Part shown: positions 9,360 to 15,977 of the stretch, piece after piece | Layout of the letters: the number at the start of each line of letters is the position of its first letter | Numbering within the stretch: the first letter of the stretch is position 1 | The notes under the pieces: generated by a model | What the model was told of the DNA's origin: nothing | The model's database searches: none | What the model saw: only the letters and a program-made list of their open reading frames with translations | Position numbers and translations under genes: made by a program | Source of the DNA: JBEVJK01 sp963791325 | Lineage (GTDB): Bacteria; Pseudomonadota; Alphaproteobacteria; Rhizobiales; Rhizobiaceae | Assembly: GCA_963791325.1 (NCBI GenBank) | Contig: CAWBRU010000022.1 | Location: 124,001-188,000, forward strand | Length of the DNA: 64,000 bases | Direction of reading: 5' to 3'

Positions 9360-10748
9360 TTAACCGTTTAGAAAAAGTCCGATCTCTTCGAAGAAACGGT
9401 TGGAGGCGGGCTCATGCTCGAGGAACAAATGGTTTCGGCCAGGGAAGGCGATGAAACGGGCTCCCCGAATGCCTGCAGCCAACCGGCGACCTGCCTCGAA
9501 TGGAACTACGAGGTCATCCCGCACATGCATGACAAGCGTCGGCGCCTTAACATTGGACAGAAGATCAGTGACATCGAGATCGCCGGCGACATCGAAATAT
9601 AGAGCTGCACACTCAGGAGACGTCGTCTTCAGTTGTAGCTCGTTGAAATAGTCCGCCTGCTCGTGCGTACCGCCTGGGATGAAAAGCCCGGTAAACATTT
9701 GACGAAAGCTTGGATTATCCGCCCCCCATCCGAGACGCATCAAAGTCGTCATTGCATCGCGCTTTTCTTTCTCAGCCGGGGCGCGCTTCTTTCCGCCGAG
9801 CGCGAACGCGCCATACAAAATAAGGTGCGATACTCGTTCCGGGTGCCGAACCGCATAGCCAACAGCCACAGCGCCGCCCTGGGATATTCCAAGAACCGGG
9901 AAACGCTCGATGCCGACCGCATCGACGACTGTCTCAAGGTCCGTCACCCACGCATCGAGTGAGAGCCTATCAACGTCCCAGTCAGACATGCCGTTTCCTC
10001 TCGCGTCGTAGCGAACCAACATATGTTCCTGCGACAGCCCGCGAAAGACATGCGACCAAACGGGGCTTTCCCAATCGTACTCAAGATGGTTCATCCAGTT
10101 CCCGGCCTTCACAAGTGGCGGGCCGGTGCCTGAAATCGCATAGGCAAGACGTACCCCGTCGGGTGCCCGGCAGTATTTTATGGTTTGCGCCACGTTGGTT
10201 TGATCGGTCACATCGGAGGCGTCCGATTTGCCCACTTGGTCGATTGCGAACACCTCGACCGGCTTAGCAATGTTCTTCAGCTTCTGGTGGCCGAGGTTTC
10301 GGACACCGAGTTCAAGCTTTCCTTCGATCTGGTCATAAACGAGCCGGGAAATTAAGATGCCTCCCGGCTCGCAGATGCTCTGAAGTCGCGCGGCGATGTT
10401 CACACCATCGCCTAACATGTCGTCGCCCTCAATCAGCACATCACCGAGATGGACGCCGATGCGATAGACGACCCGCTTCGCCTCGGCTATTTCGACGTTG
10501 CGCTCGGCCATCAACTTCTGGATTGCGACCGCGCATTCGACGGCGGCGGCGACAGACGGAAATTCCAGCAGCAGGCCATCGCCCATGGTTTTGAAGATGC
10601 GCCCCCCGAGGCCTACGACGATCGGCCGCGCCGCATTGCGATGTTCCCGCACAGCTCGCGCCGTGCCGCTTTCGTCCGCCCCCATGAGGCGGGAATAGCC
10701 GACTACGTCGACGGCCATGATCGCGGTGAGTTTTCGGGTTTCGCCCAT
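9360..10748 (-). CDS. Class III nucleotide cyclase fused to an alpha/beta hydrolase
   Basis: The 462-residue protein has two domains. Residues about 5-170 form a class III adenylate/guanylate cyclase domain with MAVDVVGYSRLM (metal Asp14), TMGDGLLLEF (Asp57) and LGDGVNIAARLQ. Residues about 192-462 form an alpha/beta hydrolase with nucleophile elbow GISQGG (Ser289), an acid in VRDDLVVP (Asp411 or 412) and GRNH (His440). The ATG at 10748 is chosen because GCGGA precedes it; the frame also has a GTG at 10760. Such fusions are known in rhizobia, where the hydrolase part may sense or cleave a small ester. It stands alone, so neither substrate nor signal can be inferred. Confidence 0.88.
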   Translation of the reverse strand: MGETRKLTAIMAVDVVGYSRLMGADESGTARAVREHRNAARPIVVGLGGRIFKTMGDGLLLEFPSVAAAVECAVAIQKLMAERNVEIAEAKRVVYRIGVHLGDVLIEGDDMLGDGVNIAARLQSICEPGGILISRLVYDQIEGKLELGVRNLGHQKLKNIAKPVEVFAIDQVGKSDASDVTDQTNVAQTIKYCRAPDGVRLAYAISGTGPPLVKAGNWMNHLEYDWESPVWSHVFRGLSQEHMLVRYDARGNGMSDWDVDRLSLDAWVTDLETVVDAVGIERFPVLGISQGGAVAVGYAVRHPERVSHLILYGAFALGGKKRAPAEKEKRDAMTTLMRLGWGADNPSFRQMFTGLFIPGGTHEQADYFNELQLKTTSPECAALYFDVAGDLDVTDLLSNVKAPTLVMHVRDDLVVPFEAGRRLAAGIRGARFIAFPGRNHLFLEHEPASNRFFEEIGLFLNG

Positions 10749-11119
10749 CGGTTCCGCCACTCAGCGCACCTTAGCACAAGCTGGGCTGAGGCGAACATCC
10801 TCCTTGGATCGCTCAGGCCGCTTTTCTAATAGTTCGAGGCCCTTTGCTAGGCTGGCTGGGGCTTTCATAGGCTAACCCATTGATGCCAAAAATCCCTAGC
10901 AAACCAGCAAGTCAGCAGGCTACCGACTACCGTATTCTCTATCGCTTAAACACCGCTGCGTCGCGATGAGACCGAAACAGCGGCCATTGGCCGATGTTGG
11001 TCTGCATTGCCGCAATACCGCATCAGGACCTGCCAAGTGGATACCGACGGTGTCCGGTTTGCGTCCCACCATGTGGCGCAAGTGGAGCATTGGGTCGCCT
11101 TGCTTCCGGTATGGTCGTG
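10749..11119. other. Stretch without a recognisable gene
   Basis: About 370 bases between the cyclase-hydrolase gene and the IS256 remnant. Short plus-strand frames exist but have no recognisable domain or good ribosome binding site. The left part should contain the promoter of the cyclase-hydrolase gene. Confidence 0.4.
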
Positions 11120-11310
11120 TTAATCAGCGCGCCACTGCGGGCAGGCTGGCGAGGGATCATTGCTCAACCGGCCGACGCTTTCCAGCGTCATATAGCGGGC
11201 GCTGGACGGCCCACTCGTCATTCTGTTCGAGCAAAAGTGCGCCGACGAGGCTGACGATAGGCTCATTGTTCGGGAAGATGCGACCAAGTCGGTGCGTTCT
11301 TCTAGGATTG
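11120..11310 (-). pseudogene. 3' remnant of an IS256-family transposase
   Basis: One minus-strand frame reads RIFPNNEPIVSLVGALLLEQNDEWAVQR, here split over two blocks (RIFPN, then LVGALLLEQNDEWAVQR), which is the C-terminal end of IS256-family transposases. The next piece lies in another frame and reads ARYMTLESVGRLSNDPSPAC before a stop at 11120-11122, the usual tail of these proteins. So a one-base frameshift sits near 11190, and everything upstream of the RRT..GRIFPN block is missing. The element is dead. It lies just downstream of the ftsZ2 gene. Confidence 0.7.
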
Positions 11311-11347
11311 CACCCTACCGCTGATCCGAGATGGCGGATGGCGATCA

Positions 11348-12373
11348 TCAAAACTTGCGAGTGGCCAAAAGTTCTGAGTCCATTAACCTCGGGACCGCTG
11401 CTTGAGGGCGATCAAGCCCGGCCGCAACTATCGACACTTTGAAAATTCCCTTGAGAGCATCATCGAAAATCGCTCCCACAATTATGTCGGCAGTTTCCTT
11501 CACCTCGTCCCTGACGCGTGAAACGGCCTCGTCCACCTCAAACAGCGTCATGTCGCGCCCACCAGATATCGAGACCAGGACGCCTTGTGCGCCTGCCATC
11601 GAGGTCTCATCTAGTAAGGGATTAGCGATTGCGAGCTCTGCGGCTTTGTGCGCTCGGCCGCCGCCGGATGCCTCACCTGATCCCATCATCGCCCGGCCCA
11701 TGTCTTTCATCACCGTTTTTACGTCTGCGAAGTCGAGGTTGATCAAACCTTCTTTGACGATGAGGTCGGTAATGCAGCCGACGCCCGAGTAGAGGAGCAT
11801 GTCTGCCGCGGCGAACGCTTCCGCGAACGTGGTTGCGGCGTTTGCAATTCGGAACAGATTCTGATTTGGGATTACGATTACGGTGTCGGCGCTGTCCCGG
11901 AGCCTTTCGATACCCTCCTCGGCTAGGCGCATCCGCCGGTTGCCTTCGAATGTGAACGGTTTCGTGACAATCGCCACCGTGAGTATGCCTGCGTCGCGCG
12001 CCGCCCGCGCGATCACGGGCGCCGCGCCAGTACCCGTTCCTCCGCCCATCCCTGCGGTGACGAAGCACATATGGACCCCCAACAACTGATCCATGATTTC
12101 GCCAAGCGATTCTTCTGCTGCCAAACGGCCAACCTGCGGCTCCGAACCGGCTCCCAGTCCGCCGGTCAGATTGACGCCGAGCTGAATGAGCCTCGACGCT
12201 TTCGACATTGCGAGGGCCTGGGCATCGGTATTGGTCGCAATGAAGTCGGCTCCCCGAAGATTTGCTTCAATCATGTTGTTTATAGCGTTTCCACCCCCGC
12301 CACCGATGCCGAAGATCGCTAGTCGAGGGCGCATCTCGATGGGCTTGGTGAGGATTTCTTGCATATGTTCCAT
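11348..12373 (-). CDS. ftsZ2: Second, short cell-division protein FtsZ (FtsZ2 type)
   Basis: The 341-residue GTPase has the tubulin/FtsZ signature MGGGTGTGAAP (GGGTGTG at 110-116), IGGGGGNAINNMI near the start and NLDFADVKTVM, the T7 catalytic loop. The globular core is complete, but the protein ends soon after VSIVAAGLD, without the long linker and conserved tail that bind FtsA and ZipA. This matches Sinorhizobium meliloti FtsZ2 (about 344 residues), a dispensable paralogue beside the essential FtsZ. The ATG at 12373 has GAAGGGA about 8 bases before it. It is surrounded by insertion-sequence remnants and small unknown genes rather than by the division cluster. Confidence 0.9.
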   Translation of the reverse strand: MEHMQEILTKPIEMRPRLAIFGIGGGGGNAINNMIEANLRGADFIATNTDAQALAMSKASRLIQLGVNLTGGLGAGSEPQVGRLAAEESLGEIMDQLLGVHMCFVTAGMGGGTGTGAAPVIARAARDAGILTVAIVTKPFTFEGNRRMRLAEEGIERLRDSADTVIVIPNQNLFRIANAATTFAEAFAAADMLLYSGVGCITDLIVKEGLINLDFADVKTVMKDMGRAMMGSGEASGGGRAHKAAELAIANPLLDETSMAGAQGVLVSISGGRDMTLFEVDEAVSRVRDEVKETADIIVGAIFDDALKGIFKVSIVAAGLDRPQAAVPRLMDSELLATRKF

Positions 12374-12726
12374 ATGTTCGTTCCCTTCACCAGGCGCTCT
12401 GCGTCAGGGGTGCGTTCACTTACCTGATCGTGCAGAATCGAATGCTGGCCCAGACGAATCACCCCAGATCCCTGAGAAGCATGGACGGCCACGCTGCCGA
12501 TGTCGACAGTTCGACGGTCGGTGCAACTGCCTGACGTCGAGTTTCCGTTGCCACCCGTGGCGGACTTTGCTCGACTCCCGGCTGCCGTTTCAGCTCTGTT
12601 CGAGGCACGGATACCCAGGTGTGCGGCAATCACAACGATGGCTTCGCCTGCACCGAGCATCGCTAGGGGCACGACCAACCAAGTTGGAGGATGGAACATA
12701 GTGCCGAAGGCGACAAGCGGTGGCAC
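12374..12726 (-). other. Leader region of ftsZ2 with one doubtful open frame
   Basis: A minus-strand frame opens at a GTG at 12726 (ATG at 12699) and runs into ftsZ2 in another phase. It encodes one hydrophobic helix (TWLVVPLAMLGAGEAIVVIAAHL) followed by a low-complexity tail. There is no ribosome binding site and the tail looks non-coding, so I do not call it a gene. The stretch probably holds the ftsZ2 promoter. Confidence 0.35.
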
Positions 12727-13017
12727 TTACTTCTGGTCTTCGCTCGGCTGGTCGAGCAGCCCTGGTAAGGTAACGACGCCGTGCGGCTCAGACGCCTCCG
12801 GCGGCGGCTTCTTGCTTTCGTCTGGATGTGTTCTGATCCATTCGACCGCACGCTGATCAACGCACCAGCCCGCCGTGAACGATGAAGACGCCCACAACTC
12901 CTCGCAGGCCTTTTGTATCTCCTCGCCGACATCGGCCGGCACGTTGTGCAGAAGGTGATTTGCGAATGCCCCCGATGTGACAAGGCAGAGCGCCGGGGCG
13001 AGGAGCAGGCGTCTCAT
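12727..13017 (-). CDS. Small secreted protein, 96 aa
   Basis: The product has a clear signal peptide (RRLLLAPALCLVTSGAFA, cleavage near FA-NH) and a mature part of about 75 residues with two cysteines (in KACEEL and AGWCVDQ) that could form a disulfide in the periplasm, then a proline-rich tail (KKPPPEASEPHG). GAGGAT stands 7 bases before the ATG at 13017, which decides this start over one 24 codons upstream. I do not recognise the family. The mature part with TAGWCVDQRAVEWIRTHP resembles small exported proteins of unknown role in rhizobia. Confidence 0.6.
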   Translation of the reverse strand: MRRLLLAPALCLVTSGAFANHLLHNVPADVGEEIQKACEELWASSSFTAGWCVDQRAVEWIRTHPDESKKPPPEASEPHGVVTLPGLLDQPSEDQK

Positions 13018-13102
13018 TACTTTATCCTCAGTAAAGGTCTTACGAAACAGCATCCCTGGAGCAGCGGGAATCAGGTTGACGGCCGCCAATGGCCTAAACC
13101 CC

Positions 13103-13339
13103 TCAGTGACTTAGACGCTCACTCAAGCGCCTTGCTTCTCGCAATCCCAATGAGACATCGCGAGTCAACGCTTCCGCTATCTCATCTATCCATTCTTGCT
13201 GCCGTCTCTCCGACATGGTTGTGCTCAAGATCATGTCAGACATAGCTATGGTAAGAACTTCCAACGCTTCGCTTGCAGGCAACCCACTGTTGTAGAGGTC
13301 GTGAGAAAGCCCGTGACCAAGTTGATTAAGATCAGGCAT
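13103..13339 (-). CDS. Small helical protein, 78 aa
   Basis: A 78-residue soluble protein, nearly all predicted helix (LPASEALEVLTIAMSDMIL, then EWIDEIAEALTRDVSLGLREA), with no cysteine, signal or membrane segment. The ATG at 13339 is preceded by GTGGAGTGAAG at 5-13 bases, a fair ribosome binding site. I cannot assign a family. It is read in the same direction as its two neighbours at 12727 and 13404, and the three may be co-transcribed. Confidence 0.5.
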   Translation of the reverse strand: MPDLNQLGHGLSHDLYNSGLPASEALEVLTIAMSDMILSTTMSERRQQEWIDEIAEALTRDVSLGLREARRLSERLSH

Positions 13340-13403
13340 GGAGCTTCACTCCACTCCACCGAGAAGCTTTAGATAGCCAGTTGATCTGACGATCTCATCG
13401 AGA

Positions 13404-13673
13404 CTAGCCGCTTCGAAGGCTGTTGAGGTCGCTTGCAGCAATCAGAAACAGCACCATCCGGTGGGCCAACAGCAGCCCCGTGACGGCGGACAAAGTCCAT
13501 GGAATGTCAGAAAATTCCGTCGCCGGATTGAGCGCCGCCAACATCGCGCCGATCATCACCGTCGAGAGCACCCCAATTAGCACGACCTGCCAGCCAAGGC
13601 GGGCAATGTCGTCGACAACGTCCCGCCACGTCATTGGAGGGTCAAGCGTCTCGGTGATCTCGATCGTCTGCAT
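13404..13673 (-). CDS. Small inner-membrane protein with two helices, 89 aa
   Basis: The 89-residue product has a short acidic N-terminus (EITETLDPPMTWRDVVDD), then two membrane helices: GWQVVLIGVLSTVMIGAMLAAL (about 28-49) and IPWTLSAVTGLLLAHRMVLFLI (about 57-78). It ends soon after. This is a plausible small integral membrane protein of unknown role. It has no neighbour of known function within 1 kb. Confidence 0.5.
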   Translation of the reverse strand: MQTIEITETLDPPMTWRDVVDDIARLGWQVVLIGVLSTVMIGAMLAALNPATEFSDIPWTLSAVTGLLLAHRMVLFLIAASDLNSLRSG

Positions 13674-14093
13674 GTCCTACCTCATGCCACGTCAACGAAG
13701 CCCGGCCGCACCTTAGGTGCTCGCTCAGGTCACAGCCAGACGAAGGCTAGATCCATAAGGTCAGGCCAGACTAAGCCTTACGGATTAGGACACGACCCGA
13801 CACGCACGCTTACATCGCTCCAATTATCTGGACGGTCTTGATCAGCGCCTTGATTTCCCGCCCGGTCCCGATCAATTCCAAGCTGCGCTTGCAGTGTACG
13901 TCCGACCATGACGTCCTCCCCGAGGGGCACCAGATCGCGCGCCCGCATCCGAGGGCCTGGGGACGCCCGGCACGCCCCTGGACGAGAAGCTTAGCCCCGG
14001 ACGGGCCTGGGCGGCACCGCCGTGCGTAGGCCGGCGCTTCCTACAGCGTTACCCAGCCGGACGATGACGAATGCCGGAGAGCATCGGCTTAGA
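13674..14093. other. Stretch without a convincing gene
   Basis: I see no supported gene in these 420 bases. A minus-strand frame (13991-14251) overlaps the end of the HTH gene in another phase; see the rejected list. Confidence 0.35.
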
Positions 14094-14504
14094 TCAGCCG
14101 GGCTCTCCATGCTCTTGTCTAAGTCTAATTCGGCGTGCGTTGCCCCGTCGAAGAAGCCACGTTGCTTCAGCCTTGTGCTCCTCAGCTCTTCGCCGCTCCA
14201 ACAGACGTACGGCTCGCCGCCATTCTTCCCGGCCCAAACTTCTCGCGTCATCCATCCCTTGATAGTTTGTTGTCGGGTATTTGTTCCTCATTCGAGTCCG
14301 GAGGCGATCCCTGAACTTCTGGAGAGCTTCTCTCTCGGCCCACTCGAGATAGCCGTTGAGGTCGTCCTGCTCGAAGCGGATGTCATGGCTTCCGGTTCCG
14401 GGATCGATGTGGTGAATCTCGCCCGCCATACGCAGTCTATGCAGCTTCGCTTCAGAGATGTGGAGGGCAGCAGCCGCCTTGGCAGAGGTCATGAGATCAC
14501 ACAT
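14094..14504 (-). CDS. Excisionase-like helix-turn-helix protein, 136 aa
   Basis: The N-terminal 60 residues form a small winged-helix DNA-binding domain of the MerR/excisionase (HTH_17) type: TSAKAAAALHISEAKLHRLRM, then an acidic turn and IRFEQDDLNGYLEWAE. The rest (about 75 residues) is very rich in Arg and Glu. AGGAG lies 6 bases before the ATG at 14504, a strong start. Proteins of this sort act as excisionases of mobile elements or as small regulators; no integrase gene is present in the window. The C-terminal 50 residues may be read out of frame, because an alternative frame opens there. Confidence 0.6.
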   Translation of the reverse strand: MCDLMTSAKAAAALHISEAKLHRLRMAGEIHHIDPGTGSHDIRFEQDDLNGYLEWAEREALQKFRDRLRTRMRNKYPTTNYQGMDDARSLGREEWRRAVRLLERRRAEEHKAEATWLLRRGNARRIRLRQEHGEPG

Positions 14505-14630
14505 GGATAACTCCTAGCCGAGTGGTCCCTTCTGGCCGGCGGTTGCAATAGCTCGTCGGGTACCCAGGGTGTCCCATCCGGGCGAGTGTAGGGCGAAGAT
14601 GGAGGTAAGCGTACGCCGGCCCGCAGGCGG

Positions 14631-14774
14631 TCACCGCTTGTCCTGCCGGCGGGGGATGTTTGGACTCGTGACTTGCTTGATCTGATTGCCAAACGTGCTC
14701 TCGGGCTTTGCCGGAACTTTTTCCTGCTTCGGCTTTCTGATCTCGCGATTACTGCGTTTCTGTCCCTTTGCCAT
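14631..14774 (-). CDS. Small basic protein of the MAKGQ type, 47 aa
   Basis: A 47-residue, very basic protein beginning MAKGQKRSNREIRKPKQEK and ending PRRQDKR. Short proteins with the same opening (MAKGQ.RSNRE.KKPK) are widespread in Hyphomicrobiales as conserved unknowns; the match is from memory. AAAGGACG lies about 8 bases before the ATG at 14774, within the last codons of the upstream frame, which stops at 14779-14781. The two were probably translationally coupled. The basic, proline-containing sequence suggests a disordered protein that may bind nucleic acid, but nothing is established. Confidence 0.6.
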   Translation of the reverse strand: MAKGQKRSNREIRKPKQEKVPAKPESTFGNQIKQVTSPNIPRRQDKR

Positions 14775-14778
14775 GGCC

Positions 14779-15010
14779 TTACGTCCTTTCGATGGGAATC
14801 TCGTTGTCGCCGAGACTCGATTTGCGGACCGGGTCGAGACTGTTGGTCATCACCCGTTCGTGACGCTTCCGGTCACTGCAGTTTCGATACTGCGGTGACC
14901 CTCCCTGCGACGTGGGCGCGTCCGATGATGTGGTAGATGTCCCCGGGCGGAGCCGTTCCTGCGAAGCCATCCCTCAGGCGGACAGCCTGTCCCGGTGGAA
15001 ATGGTTGGTC
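14779..15010 (-). pseudogene. Frameshifted small protein upstream of the MAKGQ gene
   Basis: Two minus-strand frames give pieces of one short protein. The first reads QAVRLRDGFAGTAPPGDIYHIIG from just after a stop at 15011-15013. The second reads GGSPQYRNCSDRKRHERVM and ends at 14779. This matches the order of small rhizobial proteins with V.F..G......G.Y.V...LP..GGE.QYRIKS..E.HERV. A frameshift of one or two bases near 14890 and the lack of a start codon make it look broken. It ends only 4 bases before the 47-residue gene. Confidence 0.45.
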
Positions 15011-15205
15011 TTAATGTCCCACCGCAACCGATGGGTGCGTTGCTAGGTACTTCTGGCTGTCATGACAACTCTTGGTTCCTTTTTCGATCGCGGCATCGAT
15101 CGTTACCCAACTCGGACAAAGTGTGGTCGAACGCTCCAGCGAGCATGCAGCCCATCGGCAGAGCGCGGGTGACGAAACCCCCAGGACACCAAAGAAACTC
15201 TGGGA

Positions 15206-15328
15206 CTACCAAAAAGGTCCAAAAACGGCCCTATAGATAGTAACTGCGATAGCCGCTCCAACCGACGCTCTTATGAAGAAGCTCCGGAAATCGTAAGAAT
15301 AATATCGAGTAGGGATGTGCGAATTCAT
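15206..15328 (-). CDS. Possible 40-residue membrane-associated peptide
   Basis: A 40-codon minus-strand frame starts at an ATG at 15328 with AAGGTGG 6-12 bases before it. The peptide has an aromatic N-terminus (RYYSYDFRSFFIR) and one short hydrophobic helix (ASVGAAIAVTIYRAVFGPFW). An AT-rich stretch at about 15340-15430, rare in this GC-rich DNA, could be its promoter. I cannot name a family. The good ribosome binding site is the main support. Confidence 0.4.
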   Translation of the reverse strand: MNSHIPTRYYSYDFRSFFIRASVGAAIAVTIYRAVFGPFW

Positions 15329-15803
15329 GACGGCCACCTTTTTATGAATTATCCGGCCCACAAAAACCATAGCACACTCGAGAGTAGCTTGATATCGATT
15401 TTTCCCTTAATGGTGCTAAGTCGCCGTGACGCCCGCTTTTGAGTAGATGTAGGCACGATGGGAGGTCAGCGAGCATTAGGGCGCTGCTGAGGAGGGACGC
15501 TCGGCGCCCGGCCAACCGCCCCGATTTGGCGGGAGTTGCAACGAGCGACTCCCTTCAACCCGTCAGGGCAGCTCTCCGCGGCAGGAGATGGTGGTCGAGC
15601 AGAGCATCGGCCGTCGCAACTCCTACCGCGCCGGTAACGACCCGAGAGTGCGGTGCAAACGGAGAGGATCGACAACGCGGCCGGCATATCCAACTTCGAC
15701 GTTGTTTGCGGCAAAAGCCCCGAGAGTTCCGAACGGTGATCTTTCTTCGCTTTGGCGCTCCGCTCAAGCGCAGCCCTATGTGCTTTCCGGTGGAATGGGG
15801 GCA
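15329..15803. other. AT-rich leader and gene-free stretch
   Basis: The first 100 bases are AT-rich and could drive the small gene to the left. The rest shows no supported gene; its right part should contain one end of the decayed IS481 element, but I cannot see clear terminal repeats. Confidence 0.35.
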
Positions 15804-15977
15804 TCAGCAGCCCAGGCATGGGTCCGCCAATTGCAAGCCCCCGCCAGCTAGTCGATGCCAATTGTAGCGGTACAGCCATCTTGGCAGCTCCGCTGCGCGA
15901 TGCCGTAACGTCGGAGAGGCGACGGCGTAAGCCCATTCACTCAAGGCTGTCTGGGTGAAGCGCTCGGCCTTGCCGTT

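Noticed and set aside
9120..9371. Short plus-strand frame before the cyclase-hydrolase gene
   Set aside because: No domain, no good start and cysteine- and arginine-rich composition typical of chance frames.
12319..12726. GTG-started frame with one hydrophobic helix in front of and into ftsZ2
   Set aside because: No ribosome binding site, a low-complexity tail and an out-of-frame overlap with ftsZ2.
13991..14251. Minus-strand frame overlapping the end of the excisionase-like gene, beginning TREVWAGKNGGEP
   Set aside because: It shares DNA with the HTH gene in another phase and has no ribosome binding site. It could mean that the HTH gene has a frameshift, but I cannot decide.
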